DNA of 64,000 nt from Nostoc sp. NMS8 (GTDB taxonomy: Bacteria > Cyanobacteriota > Cyanobacteriia > Cyanobacteriales > Nostocaceae), in contig NZ_JABXKK010000094.1 of the NCBI RefSeq assembly GCF_017115045.1, positions 1 to 64,000 of the forward strand. Direction: 5' to 3'. Both the position numbers and the translations under genes were made by a program. Below, one piece after another: positions 16,632 to 26,915 of this stretch; within the stretch, counting starts at the first letter, position 1, and each line of letters opens with the position of its first letter. Below the pieces are notes generated by a model, which saw only the letters and a list, made by a program, of their open reading frames with translations, was not told the DNA's origin and ran no database searches.

Positions 16632-17759
16632 ATGACTCTCAATTTTCGCTTTGCGGTAGTCAGCGACTTACACCTGGCACTTCCCCATACAATCTGGGAT
16701 CATCCCAGCCGCTTTCATCTAGTGGAAGTAAGTATCTCGGCGTTTAAAAGCGTACTAGAACATTTAATACAACTCGATTTAGATTTCCTGTTGTTACCAG
16801 GAGATTTAACCCAACACGGCGAACCCGAAAACCACGCTTGGTTGCAACAATGTTTAGCCGAACTTCCTTTTCCCGTCTATGTTGTTCCTGGGAATCATGA
16901 CGTTCCTGTACTGTTGGCCGATCAGCAATCAATTGCTTTTGCGGATTTTCCCTACTATTACACAAAGTTTGGCTATGAAGATCCACAGCAGATTTACTAC
17001 ATTCGTGAGTTGCTACCTGGAGTGAAGCTGATTGGACTGAATTCTAACTCCTTTAATGACCAGGGGGAGCAAGTAGGGTGTTTAGATGCCAAACAGCTAC
17101 GGTGGTTAGAGGAGGTACTAGCGGCGTCTGGTGATGATTTAGTTCTGGTGATGGTGCATCATAATGTGGTGGAGCATTTGCCCAATCAGTCGAACCATCC
17201 ACTAGCAAATCGCTATATGTTATCTAATTCCGCAGAACTGTTGCAATTGCTGAGGCGCTATGGAGTCAAGCTAGTGTTTACCGGGCATTTGCACGTTCAG
17301 GATATTGCTTACTCAGATGGAGTTTATGATATTACCACTGGCTCTTTAGTGAGCTACCCTCACCCTTATCGGGTGCTAGAGTTTCATCAAGATCGCCAAG
17401 GTAAAGAATGGTTGCAAATTTTATCCCATCGGGTTGAATCTGTGCCGGAGTTCCCCGACTTGCAACAGTCATCAAGGCAATGGATGGGCGATCGCTCTTT
17501 CCCCTTCCTAATTAAGCTACTAACTCACTCTCCATTAAACTTACCATTATCACAAGCAAAAGAATTAGCTCCTGGTTTACGTGACTTCTGGGCGACTATT
17601 GCCGATGGTGATGCAGTTTTAGATTATCCTCATTTTCCTGCAGAAGTGCGGCGTTATATTCAGACATATAGTGCATCACAGTCCAACCCAGGCATCGCCA
17701 CTGCTGGAAATTTGACGATGAGTGATAATAACACCACACTTTTGCTGGATAAGAGTTAG
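16632..17759 (+). CDS. calcineurin-like metallophosphoesterase (CpdA-type)
   Basis: A 375-aa cytoplasmic phosphoesterase. The five dimetal motifs are in order: VVSDLHL, PGDLTQHGE, VVPGNHD, VMVHHNVVEH and FTGHLHVQD. This is the class III cyclic-nucleotide phosphodiesterase / CpdA pattern, with cAMP a possible substrate, though the family is broad. The C-terminal ~110 residues after SHRVESVPEF are cyanobacteria-specific in appearance. No partner is evident; the neighbour on the opposite strand is a FIST sensor. Confidence 0.87.
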   Translation: MTLNFRFAVVSDLHLALPHTIWDHPSRFHLVEVSISAFKSVLEHLIQLDLDFLLLPGDLTQHGEPENHAWLQQCLAELPFPVYVVPGNHDVPVLLADQQSIAFADFPYYYTKFGYEDPQQIYYIRELLPGVKLIGLNSNSFNDQGEQVGCLDAKQLRWLEEVLAASGDDLVLVMVHHNVVEHLPNQSNHPLANRYMLSNSAELLQLLRRYGVKLVFTGHLHVQDIAYSDGVYDITTGSLVSYPHPYRVLEFHQDRQGKEWLQILSHRVESVPEFPDLQQSSRQWMGDRSFPFLIKLLTHSPLNLPLSQAKELAPGLRDFWATIADGDAVLDYPHFPAEVRRYIQTYSASQSNPGIATAGNLTMSDNNTTLLLDKS

Positions 17760-17846
17760 GAGTCATTCAATTTTGGATTTTAGATTTTAGATTTTAGATT
17801 TTTCCTTCAATCCAAAATTCAAAATCGAAAATTGCCTCAGCACTGA

Positions 17847-19079
17847 TTACTGATTTTGACGACAAATTCCAAATGCTGAAGTGTAGGCGTGTAAGAAGGT
17901 TCTACCACCAACAGGGCCGATTTCACCGCCACAGAAAAAGCCACCTACAGGAATATCGTTAAGGTAGCGCTGAAATAGTTCCGAATCGAAGTTGGGTTTA
18001 CCGTACAGTCCTTCACCTCGTCCCAGACAGGCAAACATCAAAGCAGCTACGGCAGAGGGTTCAGATTCTCGCTGATGTTGATAACTTTGCAGCAGTAATT
18101 CTAAGTCTTCAGCAGAGGCTTGGGCATCGCGGAGGTGGAATTGCAGCCTTTGACCAGGACGGACGCGATCGCCAATTGCGATCGCCCCAGCTGTTGGATC
18201 GACCCCAAGGATACCACGAATTAAAAAGTCCCCTTGCTGCAAAGCCAACTTAAATTCATCCATTGCCACACCCACAAACAGAGAGTGCTGTGCTAAAGTC
18301 CGTTCTTGTTCGCTGAGACTAGCAATCAAATCTCGCAACACCACTAAAGGTACTTTTTCATCTAACTCCAGAATAATATTGCGATCGGCTTTTGTGACTT
18401 GCAATGGTTTGCCAATCGGTCGGCATCCTTGAGCTACAATCGTTTCTAAAACAATATTGCCAGTCAAAGCTATACCAACAGTACCCTCTCTATACAGATT
18501 TTGGTGTTCCTCACTACTAGGATCGTTACAAAATAAGGCAACACGACCACCCATACCGCCACCACTAGCCTGTCCCCCCACTATCACCGATCCTGGATAA
18601 GCAAAATCCAGCCCTTGTAACAAATTGTTGATTCCAGAGGCGAAAGAACTAGAAAGTAAGATGAACTGGGGTGTGGGGAAGGGTGGCACACCAATCAAAT
18701 CAAGCCAAGCATCTGGTGAACTGTCTAAGTCAGGTAAGTCTTCAGCAACAACATGAAAAACTTGAATCTTCACTCCTGGAAGATGTGCCAAAGTCAAGCT
18801 AATAGCTGGTTCAGCTTCTAGTTCTTGGGTATCTCCGCTAACTGTCGTCCCAATCACACCTCCACCACTACAGCCAATTAACACTGGCACAGAAAGTTTC
18901 TCAGCTAACAAGGGTAACAGTCGGGAATACTCACTCGTAAAAGCAGACGAAATGAATACCAGTCCTAGATCCGCAGGTGCCGTTAACGATGAGACAGCAC
19001 GTTCCACCACATCTGTAACAGCGGCTTCCAAAGAATGACGGGTTGATAGGGCATTTGCCCACTGCATTTGGTCTGCCAT
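17847..19079 (-). CDS. FIST N/C-domain sensor protein
   Basis: A 410-aa protein with the FIST_N domain (about residues 15-200: PADLGLVFISSAFTSEY, VLIGCSGGGVIGT) and the FIST_C domain (about 215-390). FIST proteins are proposed to sense small ligands, possibly amino acids, upstream of signal transduction. The open frame extends to 19205, but I take ATG 19079 (MADQMQWANALSTRHS) because that is where the family-like sequence begins; the 42 extra codons are low-complexity. Convergent with the metallophosphoesterase. Confidence 0.85.
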   Translation of the reverse strand: MADQMQWANALSTRHSLEAAVTDVVERAVSSLTAPADLGLVFISSAFTSEYSRLLPLLAEKLSVPVLIGCSGGGVIGTTVSGDTQELEAEPAISLTLAHLPGVKIQVFHVVAEDLPDLDSSPDAWLDLIGVPPFPTPQFILLSSSFASGINNLLQGLDFAYPGSVIVGGQASGGGMGGRVALFCNDPSSEEHQNLYREGTVGIALTGNIVLETIVAQGCRPIGKPLQVTKADRNIILELDEKVPLVVLRDLIASLSEQERTLAQHSLFVGVAMDEFKLALQQGDFLIRGILGVDPTAGAIAIGDRVRPGQRLQFHLRDAQASAEDLELLLQSYQHQRESEPSAVAALMFACLGRGEGLYGKPNFDSELFQRYLNDIPVGGFFCGGEIGPVGGRTFLHAYTSAFGICRQNQ

Positions 19080-19451
19080 GAGTTTTGAGCTTCTTTCTCT
19101 TTTTGGGCTAGTAGGTTTTGAATTTTGATTTTGGGAAGAATTGCATTTTATAAGAATTGACACCAGCCCTTTGTCTCCACCATCCCAAGAAGCTGGGGTT
19201 GTCATTCCCTATATAGGCATCTAAATATATTGTATGATTATTTATCTATGCTACTGATTCCACAAAATCTTAAAAAATAAAGATAAATGCCTTATAGATA
19301 CGTTAACTTGCTGTAATGGTTATAAATCAATAGTCTAAAGCACTAACTTATGATCGGCTAAATGGTTAGAATGGTTATTAATCAAGCAGAAAATTGCCAT
19401 TTCTGAACATTTTCTATACTAGTATTAACAACACACAACGAGACTCAAGCA
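19080..19451. other. divergent intergenic region before cp12
   Basis: AT-rich spacer of ~370 bases between the FIST gene and cp12. It must include the cp12 promoter. I see no certain -10/-35 pair or NtcA box (GTA-N8-TAC). Confidence 0.45.
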
Positions 19452-19697
19452 ATGACCAACATCCAAGAAACAGCAAAAGGCGACATCCAAGAGAAAATCC
19501 AAGAAGAAGTAGAACAAGCGCGTACTGTTTGCGATATCAGCGGTAGCAACTCCCCAGAGTGCGCTGCCGCTTGGGATGCAGTAGAAGAATTGCAAGCCGA
19601 AGCTTCTCACAAGCGCCAAAGCAAGCCAAAAAATTCTCTAGAACAGTATTGTGATGACAACCCAGATGCAATTGAATGCCGGGTTTACGACGACTAA
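19452..19697 (+). CDS. cp12: CP12, Calvin-cycle regulator
   Basis: An 81-aa, mostly disordered, acidic protein. Cys27/Cys37 and Cys67/Cys76 form the two redox pairs, and the AWDAVEEL core (residues 40-47) and C-terminal YCDDNPDAIECRVYDD are diagnostic. CP12 links glyceraldehyde-3-phosphate dehydrogenase and phosphoribulokinase into an inactive complex in the dark; oxidised disulfides promote binding. Both pairs are intact, so full redox control is expected. It is a single gene with long spacers, as is usual. Confidence 0.97.
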   Translation: MTNIQETAKGDIQEKIQEEVEQARTVCDISGSNSPECAAAWDAVEELQAEASHKRQSKPKNSLEQYCDDNPDAIECRVYDD

Positions 19698-20177
19698 AAA
19701 TTGAGGCAAGCGGATTTTCTGTTGTTTGGTCGGCAAGCAACCAGGATTGAACAAAGAATACGCCCAAAGTGGGGGATACGGAAACTTCCCAATATCCTCC
19801 ACTTGCAAGCGTTTTACTTAAACCCCTGATTTTAGTAGTGGAAACAAAAAATTAATTCCTTATTTTAATCAAGATGTTTCTGCCAACGACATAAGCTGCT
19901 ATTTTCATAAATTAAACAACAAATATAATTGGCACTAGGGGCGTACATCTGTACGCCCCTATAAATTTGTTTGTAATACTCGTGACTTCTAGTCATACGA
20001 GGTTCAATAAACTATTATCAAGAAGAATTCAGGATGAATTGGAGTCCGACTCACTCCTGAATAAAAGGGTTTAATACCCCTGCCTTATTTAGCAGTCTAC
20101 AATCAGGTAGTGGTATAAAATCCCACTTATTTATTCGGACTCCTGACTTCTTTTTTATCTATTGTTTGAGAAAAACT
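19698..20177. repeat. intergenic region with perfect palindrome and dispersed repeat
   Basis: A perfect 11-bp inverted repeat AGGGGCGTACA/TGTACGCCCCT (19937-19960, 2-base loop) lies here. Downstream (20025-20110), the sequence GAATTCAGGATGAATT...GGGTTTAATACCCC resembles the spacer at 15205-15285 (GAATTCAGAATGAATT...GGGTTTAATACCTCC), so the two are copies of one dispersed repeat. No gene is visible. Confidence 0.6.
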
Positions 20178-20774
20178 ATGGACTATAATATTTGGTTTCG
20201 CCCTTTCGTCTGGATTGATTACCGACTATCAGTATTATTCTTGGTAATTATTCCGCTAATTCTTCTGATTTGGGCATTTGTGCAAAAAGCAGAAGGTATA
20301 CAACGCTTATTGAGCATATACTGGCGAGTAGCAAGCCTAGTGGCAATCACGATTTACTTAATGATTGCCCAGTATCCAGTTAGCTTTATTTCTGGGTTGA
20401 TGGCTCGGATTTTGATCCCGATTTCGCTATGGTTCTGGGTCGATATCAACGATGAAATTGAGTATCAAACCAGTGGTTCGTTGAAATTTATTTTTACTTC
20501 TTGGCGCTGGGCGACAACTGTTTATTGTTTTTTGGGCACACTCGCCTTTATCCCTTTTTTGGGTTGTGCTTTTTCTGGCAATGTGCTTAAGACTTCCTAT
20601 TGTCAGGTTTGGTTCGAGGCTCCGTTGCTATTCAAAGAATATTTTCATGCTAATAGTAAAGCTGAGTTTTTAGGTTTTCTTGGCATAACTAGTTTAGTAA
20701 TTTATGTGCTTTATTTAAGCTATTTTGTTCTAATTAAGCTGGGCAAACAGGGACGTTCAGCCACACCACAGTAA
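20178..20774 (+). CDS. DUF3177-like membrane protein
   Basis: A 198-aa integral membrane protein with five or six hydrophobic helices (starting at LSVLFLVIIPLILLIWAFV). A conserved-looking acidic loop WVDINDEIEYQTSG sits in the middle. It resembles the cyanobacterial DUF3177 family; function unknown. ATG 20178 is preferred to TTG 20166. The next small gene follows 16 bases later, so the two probably form an operon. Confidence 0.75.
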   Translation: MDYNIWFRPFVWIDYRLSVLFLVIIPLILLIWAFVQKAEGIQRLLSIYWRVASLVAITIYLMIAQYPVSFISGLMARILIPISLWFWVDINDEIEYQTSGSLKFIFTSWRWATTVYCFLGTLAFIPFLGCAFSGNVLKTSYCQVWFEAPLLFKEYFHANSKAEFLGFLGITSLVIYVLYLSYFVLIKLGKQGRSATPQ

Positions 20775-20790
20775 CCCTAATCTTAAAAAA

Positions 20791-21087
20791 ATGAATCCCA
20801 TTGGCAAGCGACTGGAACAATACACCGCTAAACGCACCAAAGAAGTCCTAATTGTAACGGTGGAAATTGCCGATGAGCAAGATACAATCGCTATTTTCAA
20901 AGGCTTTTCCAGTTGTTTGATGCGTCCAACGGCATTTGATGCAGATGTACCAGTTCTACCAGATGGGGCAAACATCCTCAACATTGACCGAGTAGCCAGT
21001 CCTTACAATCCTGAAGCACCCCGTTATATTCAACAAGGAATTTCTTGGGAAGCTATGGAAGCTCTATTATTAGAAGTGGGAATCTAA
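20791..21087 (+). CDS. conserved small hypothetical protein
   Basis: A 98-aa soluble protein with an N-terminal charged helix (KRLEQYTAKRTKEV), a beta-rich core (LIVTVEIADEQDTIAIFKGFSSCL) and a C-terminal segment ISWEAMEALLLEVGI. This pattern is conserved in cyanobacteria and plastids as a protein of unknown function. It starts 16 bases after the DUF3177-like gene and may be translated from the same transcript. Confidence 0.7.
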   Translation: MNPIGKRLEQYTAKRTKEVLIVTVEIADEQDTIAIFKGFSSCLMRPTAFDADVPVLPDGANILNIDRVASPYNPEAPRYIQQGISWEAMEALLLEVGI

Positions 21088-21188
21088 CTAATTACTAATT
21101 CGTAATTTTGCAGAAAGGCTGACTTTGAGAGAACACTTGTAAGGTGCGATAATGAAAACTTCCTTAGATTGCTACAAAGGTTAAACTG

Positions 21189-22250
21189 ATGACTTCTTTA
21201 TCTAATTCCAATGGGCCACTTGAACGGGCAGATATAGCTCTTTTTGACTCCCGGTATGAAGGATTTGATGCTTCTATAGCTCAAGAGTTAGCAGAATTAC
21301 TTCAAAAAGCATATAAGCAGTTCGATCAGTTTGTTGCTGACGAAAAAGCAAATAAACCTCTTGTGCAAAAAAGCCAACTACAGCTTGGTGGAAATTATCA
21401 GTTGAAGAGTGAGCTTTACGAGAACAGTATGCCCTTTGGTTTTGTTGCTTCTAAAGCCAGTAGTAATGATGTATTTGTCGTTTTTAGGGGTACAAAAACC
21501 TTTGTTGAGTGGTTTAAAGATGCCAATATTCCGCTTGTTTCCTATAGTGACGGCAAAAATCAAGAAGGGAATATTTTGAAAGTCATTGGGGAATCAATAC
21601 AACTAATCCAGTCTCCAATTTTGATCCCCAACGCTAATGGCTTTGGTCGTGTAACGGTAGGTTTTAGGCAAATCTATACTGCCTTGCGCCAAGCCATGAT
21701 TGACGTACTTAACCTCTGTGATAAAGATTCTCGGATTTTTGTAACAGGACACAGCCTTGGTGCTGCATTAGCAACTTTAGCGATTCCAGATATTCTCACT
21801 AACACCCAATTTAATAAGCCTGAAAAAGTTACCCTATATACTTTTGCTAGCCCCCGATGTGGAGACAGAGAATTTGCTATTAAGTTTCAAGACATAGGTG
21901 TAAGGCATTGGAGAATTGCTAATACTGAAGATTTTGTAACTATGATTCCGTTTCCTACAGGAAATATTTTCAAAGCAACAAGAGCATTACCACGAGATCA
22001 ACAAGAGGTAGCAATTGGGGATGGAGAAGTGACCTCAAAAGTAGATAAACCAAGAAATCCAAATCCACTTTTTGGTTTCTTTGAGGCAATGTATAACCGA
22101 AGCGGGGAAATATATAATGATCGGAAAAGAAGGATGCCAGATTACGTGCATACTGGCACACCAGTTTGTTTTACGATTCATGCAGCCGCTCTAGAGCAGC
22201 ACCATAATTTAGAAGAGATTTATATGCGTGGAATCTTGAGATTTAAGTAA
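21189..22250 (+). CDS. class-3 lipase family protein
   Basis: A 353-aa alpha/beta hydrolase of the Lipase_3 family. The nucleophile elbow is VTGHSLGAALATLA (Ser189), and the oxyanion-associated FRGTKTFVEW motif is at residues 99-108. Further motifs are YTFASPRCGD and RIANTEDFVTMIPF with the likely catalytic Asp248; a His (YVHTG region, C-terminal) completes the triad. No signal peptide is visible, so it is probably cytoplasmic or peripheral, acting on acylglycerols or membrane lipids. Confidence 0.88.
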   Translation: MTSLSNSNGPLERADIALFDSRYEGFDASIAQELAELLQKAYKQFDQFVADEKANKPLVQKSQLQLGGNYQLKSELYENSMPFGFVASKASSNDVFVVFRGTKTFVEWFKDANIPLVSYSDGKNQEGNILKVIGESIQLIQSPILIPNANGFGRVTVGFRQIYTALRQAMIDVLNLCDKDSRIFVTGHSLGAALATLAIPDILTNTQFNKPEKVTLYTFASPRCGDREFAIKFQDIGVRHWRIANTEDFVTMIPFPTGNIFKATRALPRDQQEVAIGDGEVTSKVDKPRNPNPLFGFFEAMYNRSGEIYNDRKRRMPDYVHTGTPVCFTIHAAALEQHHNLEEIYMRGILRFK

Positions 22251-22335
22251 GGATTTATAGTAAATAGAGTTTCTTACACTGTAAGAAGTCTATTGTAAGG
22301 GAAGGATAATTGCTAGGTTATGGAGGAATCTTGCA

Positions 22336-22710
22336 GTGCAAATCATTGCCACTATCGCTGTTGCATTTGTTGCAGTCGTGCATATTATTATTTCAGTAGT
22401 AGAAATATTTTTGTGGGAAAACCCTTTTGTTCATCAAAGGCTTGGATTTACAGCCGACGTTGCAGGCCAAGTGGCTCCAATTGTTAAAAATGCTGGTCTA
22501 TATAACAGCTTTATTGCCATTGGCTTAATCTGGGGAGCATTTGCTAAAAGCGATTTCCTATCAATTCGGGTCTTCTTTCTGGTATGTGTTGTGATTGCAG
22601 GTATCTTTGGTGCATTAACTCTAAGAAAGACAACTCTTGTAGTTCAGACACTACCTGCATCCATTGCGTTGATTTTTGTTTGGTTGGCTTTTGTTCAAGT
22701 CAAGGGATAA
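22336..22710 (+). CDS. DUF1304-like small membrane protein
   Basis: A 124-aa protein with four transmembrane helices (residues ~3-28, 55-72, 78-95, 100-120). The F/WENPF motif after the first helix and NAGLYNSFIAIGLIWG are typical of DUF1304. Function unknown. It starts at GTG 22336. It is transcribed with or just after the lipase gene, 85 bases downstream. Confidence 0.8.
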   Translation: MQIIATIAVAFVAVVHIIISVVEIFLWENPFVHQRLGFTADVAGQVAPIVKNAGLYNSFIAIGLIWGAFAKSDFLSIRVFFLVCVVIAGIFGALTLRKTTLVVQTLPASIALIFVWLAFVQVKG

Positions 22711-22849
22711 GCCTAACAAAACCAGTGGCGAGAAACATGAAAACTAGGGGAGTCTAACAACCGTCTGTAGTGGACGGTATTGCGATCTCGGTAGTGAGGC
22801 AAAGTTTAACTGCCGCGGCGCAAACAATTTTGATTTTTAAATTTAAAAA

Positions 22850-23965
22850 ATGTCCCGTTCTGGATACACACTTCCCGTCTTTGCCTGTGCTGCTGCTGTT
22901 GCAGCTTTACACTGGTTACACGATCGCAAATCCCTAACTTTTGCCTCTGTAGATTTGATTAAACCCGCTCAAATAGCAGAAATCCCAATTGAACAGGTAG
23001 CAGGACTATCTGAGAATACAGCTTTAGCAATAACTCGCAGCGATCCTGGCGATAATCTCGACCTGACTAAAGATACACCGATTTGGGCATTGGTGGAATG
23101 GCGAGAACAGGGTGATGATGCTGTAATTATTAAAGGTGGAGAAGGGATTGGTAGGCAATTAAACGCTGATGACAAGCCGGCTATTTATGCTTATGCTCAA
23201 AGGCTGTTGCAAGAGAATTTGCAACGAATGCTAGCACCGGGGCAAAAAATCACGGTGACGATTATTTTACCTGAAGGGCGATCGCTAGCTGTTAGAACTT
23301 CCAATTCTGCTTTTGGTGTGGTTGAAGGACTTTCGCTTTTAGGCACAACTGGCATTTCTCAACCCTTAAGTACACCCGATCAGCTTGCAGTTTTTCGGGC
23401 GGAATTACAAAATAAAGCCAGTCATTTTGAAACTTTAGTATTCTGTATCGGGGAGAATGGCCTAGATTTGGCGCGTAAACTAGGGATTAATCCTGAACAA
23501 TTAGTCAAAACTGCTAACTGGCTTGGCCCAATGTTAGTAGAAGCTGATGTGCTGGGTGTGAAAGAAATCTTATTATTTGGCTATCACGGTAAGCTGATGA
23601 AGCTGGCTGGCGGGATTTTTCATACCCATCACTACTTAGCTGATGGACGGCGGGAAATTTTGGCCGCGCACTGTGCGATCGCAGGTTTAAAATCACCAGA
23701 TATCCAAGCCGTCTTTAACAGTGCTACCGCCGAAGCAGCACTAACACATCTAAAATCCCTAGATGCTGCAACTGGTAGTGATTGGGTAAATCAAGTTTAC
23801 AGTGCGATCGCCGAAACTATCGATATTCGTTCCCAAGAATACATTCAAAGTCATAGCGAAAGCGGCACAAAAGTAACAGTCTGTGGCTCTATTCTCTTCG
23901 ATCGCGATCGCAAAATTATCGTGAAGAGTAAAACTGCTGGTCTGTTGATGGGAAAATTATGTTAA
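22850..23965 (+). CDS. cbiD: cobalt-precorrin-5B C1-methyltransferase
   Basis: A 371-aa enzyme of anaerobic-type cobalamin synthesis. It begins SRSGYTLPVFACAAAVAAL and continues with the CbiD-typical ITRSDPGDNLDLT, IIKGGEGIGRQLNADDKPA, and LLGTTGISQPLS motifs. It methylates C1 of the corrin ring using SAM. The upstream gap shows a CCAGTGGC-like string but no convincing cobalamin riboswitch. guaA follows on the same strand, an arrangement frequent in cyanobacteria. Confidence 0.95.
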   Translation: MSRSGYTLPVFACAAAVAALHWLHDRKSLTFASVDLIKPAQIAEIPIEQVAGLSENTALAITRSDPGDNLDLTKDTPIWALVEWREQGDDAVIIKGGEGIGRQLNADDKPAIYAYAQRLLQENLQRMLAPGQKITVTIILPEGRSLAVRTSNSAFGVVEGLSLLGTTGISQPLSTPDQLAVFRAELQNKASHFETLVFCIGENGLDLARKLGINPEQLVKTANWLGPMLVEADVLGVKEILLFGYHGKLMKLAGGIFHTHHYLADGRREILAAHCAIAGLKSPDIQAVFNSATAEAALTHLKSLDAATGSDWVNQVYSAIAETIDIRSQEYIQSHSESGTKVTVCGSILFDRDRKIIVKSKTAGLLMGKLC

Positions 23966-24193
23966 TTTATTATGAATAATCGTAAACAATCCAAATAAAT
24001 AATCCTTTAAGTAACCACTCTAGGGTAGATTTATCGTTTTAATACCATCTCCGACTCCGGGACTTGGCAAATGCACATAAAGCCGCGTTTGTCAAGGTTT
24101 TTTATACCATTATCAGCCTGTCCAGGCTGAATAATAGCATCTCCATAGACCACAAAGCATCTACTTATCCTTAACAGATATAACTCTCCCGTC

Positions 24194-25816
24194 ATGAATA
24201 CAGCGGTGACTCTACCAACTGAACAAGCGCCCCAAACATTGGAAAATTTTGGGCGGCTTGATCGTCAATTGATTGTAATTCTGGATTTTGGCTCTCAATA
24301 TTCTGAGCTAATTGCCCGTCGCATCCGCGAGACTCAAGTATACTCCGAAGTTTTGTCCTATCGCACTACTTCTGAACATTTGCGCCAACTCAATCCTAAG
24401 GGAATCATCCTCTCTGGTGGCCCAAGTTCGGTTTATGGTGAAAAGGCTCCCCATTGCGATCCAGAAATTTGGAATTTGGGAATACCCGTCTTGGGTGTTT
24501 GCTATGGGATGCAGCTGATGGTAAACCAACTCGGTGGCGAAGTGGCAAAGGCCGAGCGAGGTGAATACGGCAAAGCCTCATTATATATTGACGATCCCAC
24601 AGATTTGCTCACTAATGTCGAAGATGGTACTACCATGTGGATGAGTCATGGAGACTCAGTTACCCAAATGCCATCAGGGTTTGAATTGCTAGCACATACC
24701 GAAAATACTCCCTGTGCTGCGATCGCCGACCATGAAAGGAAACTTTATGGTGTTCAGTTCCATCCAGAGGTGGTGCATTCTGTTGGTGGTATAGCATTAA
24801 TTCGTAATTTTGTCTACCATATCTGCGATTGCGAACCCACTTGGACAACAGCAGCTTTTGTCGAAGATGCAGTTCGAGAAATTCGCGCCAGAGTTGGCGA
24901 AAAGCGGGTGTTGTTGGCGCTGTCTGGTGGAGTGGATTCTTCTACTTTGGCCTTTTTGCTGTACAAAGCTATTGGTGAGCAACTAACTTGCGTATTTATC
25001 GATCAAGGCTTTATGCGAAAGTATGAGCCGGAGCGATTGGTAAAGCTGTTTCAAGAGCAATTTCACATTCCTGTAGAGTATGTTAATGCTCGCGATCGCT
25101 TTTTAGCTGCGATCGCTGATGTCACAGATCCAGAAGAAAAGCGCCGCCGCATCGGACACGAATTTATCAGCGTATTTGAAGAAACATCCAAGCGCCTCGG
25201 GCACTTTGACTATCTAGCTCAAGGGACTCTTTATCCAGATGTGATCGAATCTGCTGACACCAATGTTGATCCCCAAAGTGGTGAGCGGGTAGCGGTGAAA
25301 ATTAAGAGTCATCACAATGTTGGTGGTTTGCCCAAAGACCTCAGATTTAAATTGGTGGAACCACTGCGGAAACTATTTAAAGATGAAGTCCGCAAAGTTG
25401 GGCGTTCCATTGGTTTACCAGAAGAAATTGTCCAACGCCAACCTTTTCCTGGGCCTGGTTTGGCAATTCGCATCTTGGGGGAAGTCACATCTGAGCGATT
25501 AAACATTTTGCGCGATGCAGATTTGATTGTCCGGCAAGAAATTAACCAACGCGGTATGTATCATGATTTCTGGCAAGCATTTGCTGTATTGCTGCCAATT
25601 CGTAGTGTTGGCGTTATGGGAGATCAACGTACTTACGCTTACCCCATTGTTTTGCGGATTGTTACTAGTGAAGATGGTATGACTGCTGATTGGGCGAGAG
25701 TGCCTTACGATGTCCTGGAAGTGATTTCCACGCGGATTGTGAATGAAGTCAAAGGCGTTAATCGGGTGGTTTATGACATCACATCTAAGCCGCCTGGAAC
25801 CATTGAATGGGAGTAA
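24194..25816 (+). CDS. guaA: GMP synthase (glutamine-hydrolysing)
   Basis: A 540-aa enzyme converting XMP, ATP and glutamine to GMP. The N-terminal class I glutaminase domain has GVCYGMQ with catalytic Cys103, His190 and Glu192 (VQFHPEVVHS). The ATP-pyrophosphatase domain starts LLALSGGVDSS (P-loop SGGVDS at 244-249), and the C-terminal dimerisation domain ends with NRVVYDITSKPPGTIEWE, the family's invariant end. Length is complete. It is 228 bases after cbiD. Confidence 0.98.
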   Translation: MNTAVTLPTEQAPQTLENFGRLDRQLIVILDFGSQYSELIARRIRETQVYSEVLSYRTTSEHLRQLNPKGIILSGGPSSVYGEKAPHCDPEIWNLGIPVLGVCYGMQLMVNQLGGEVAKAERGEYGKASLYIDDPTDLLTNVEDGTTMWMSHGDSVTQMPSGFELLAHTENTPCAAIADHERKLYGVQFHPEVVHSVGGIALIRNFVYHICDCEPTWTTAAFVEDAVREIRARVGEKRVLLALSGGVDSSTLAFLLYKAIGEQLTCVFIDQGFMRKYEPERLVKLFQEQFHIPVEYVNARDRFLAAIADVTDPEEKRRRIGHEFISVFEETSKRLGHFDYLAQGTLYPDVIESADTNVDPQSGERVAVKIKSHHNVGGLPKDLRFKLVEPLRKLFKDEVRKVGRSIGLPEEIVQRQPFPGPGLAIRILGEVTSERLNILRDADLIVRQEINQRGMYHDFWQAFAVLLPIRSVGVMGDQRTYAYPIVLRIVTSEDGMTADWARVPYDVLEVISTRIVNEVKGVNRVVYDITSKPPGTIEWE

Positions 25817-26915
25817 TCAAGTTTTGATATGAATCTTTCATCTAATTCAGATTAGTTGTATTAGTTGAGATTCATATACAGCAGTTTGCAAGTTAATAGT
25901 CAAAGATAAAATCTAATTTACTTCTGACTCCTAATTTAAGACTTGCGGCATGTTTCCGCCTCCGCTTCAGTTATATTTCAAAATGACAATGCCGAACTGA
26001 CTCGTTTAAAGCCTCGGTATTGTCTATTTTTTTGACTTTGGTATTACTAACTTTAATTTTTAAAGCATCAATCAAAATCTAAACCTGTTAAGCGAAAAAA
26101 TATCTAATTTGCATAATCAAATTGAATATAACTCTTGTAGGGTGGGCAACATGAGCACCCAGATTATGCAATTTAAATATAGAACAGCTTATACCAATTC
26201 TTTATGAAGCTGCGTAGAATTCGATCCCCCCTAGCCCCCCTTTTTCAGGGGGGAACTGGAAAAACGTCTATCAAAGTCCTCCTTTTTAAGGGGGATTTAG
26301 GGGGATCAAGATATCTGCAACTTCACCTTAAGTTGGTATTAGTAATAAAGCGGTTATTAATCAGCAAGATTATTCTATAGGAATCCAGTTTGATTTTGAA
26401 AAAAATAAGTATTTGTAATGCGTTAATGTTTTGCATAGCGCACACTACTGGTGTGGCAAGCAAAAAAATTGTGCATTAGACGTAGGTTGGGTAGAACCCA
26501 GCATATATCACGATGTTGGCTTTGGCAAAGCCTCCAACACCACTTGCTACAACGCGGGGAACCCGCGCAACGCAGTGGCTCCCCAACCTACAATTTTTTT
26601 GTAACATTTTAGCTTTGATACGCGACTACGTATCTTTTCAAAAATAAAATATTATTCCTATAGAATTTCAGCTATTCGTGAGAGGTAATTTTTTAAATAT
26701 AAAGGAATTTAGACACTAACATAATTTTATCTACTCAATAATTATAAATACCAATGAATAACTAATCATCAATTGGATGGTAGTTAAAAAAATTGAGTTA
26801 TTGTCTAGGAAAATAGGCGCGATCGCAGTAAAATTACCAAAGGGATGGTGACATAAAAAATAATAAGCAAATTATTAGAAATAAGTTTCATTAAATCAAC
26901 GTTTATGGAGATGTT
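25817..26915. repeat. 1.1-kb repeat-rich intergenic region
   Basis: No gene is seen. Contents: a ~95-bp dispersed repeat at 26095-26190 (second copy 34518-34613); an 86-bp MITE-like unit bounded by GATCCCCCTA/TAGGGGGATC at 26222-26307; and a long imperfect palindrome at 26480-26600 between GTAGGTTGGG and CCAACCTAC. A HIP1 octamer lies at about 26818. The promoter of the receiver gene downstream should lie in the last 150 bases. Confidence 0.7.
26222..26307. mobile_element. MITE-like element with GATCCCCCTA ends (copy 1)
   Basis: An 86-bp non-coding unit bounded by GATCCCCCTA and its inverse TAGGGGGATC. The ends continue as C-rich/G-rich arms that can fold into a hairpin. A 78-bp relative is at 46379-46456 with the same 3' half (CCTTTTTAAGGGGGATTTAGGGGGATC, described by its ends). 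It carries no transposase, so it would move in trans. Confidence 0.7.

Noticed and set aside
22711..22849. Possible cobalamin riboswitch upstream of cbiD
   Set aside because: A CCAGTGGC-like string is there, but the B12 box and surrounding core are missing, so there is no support.
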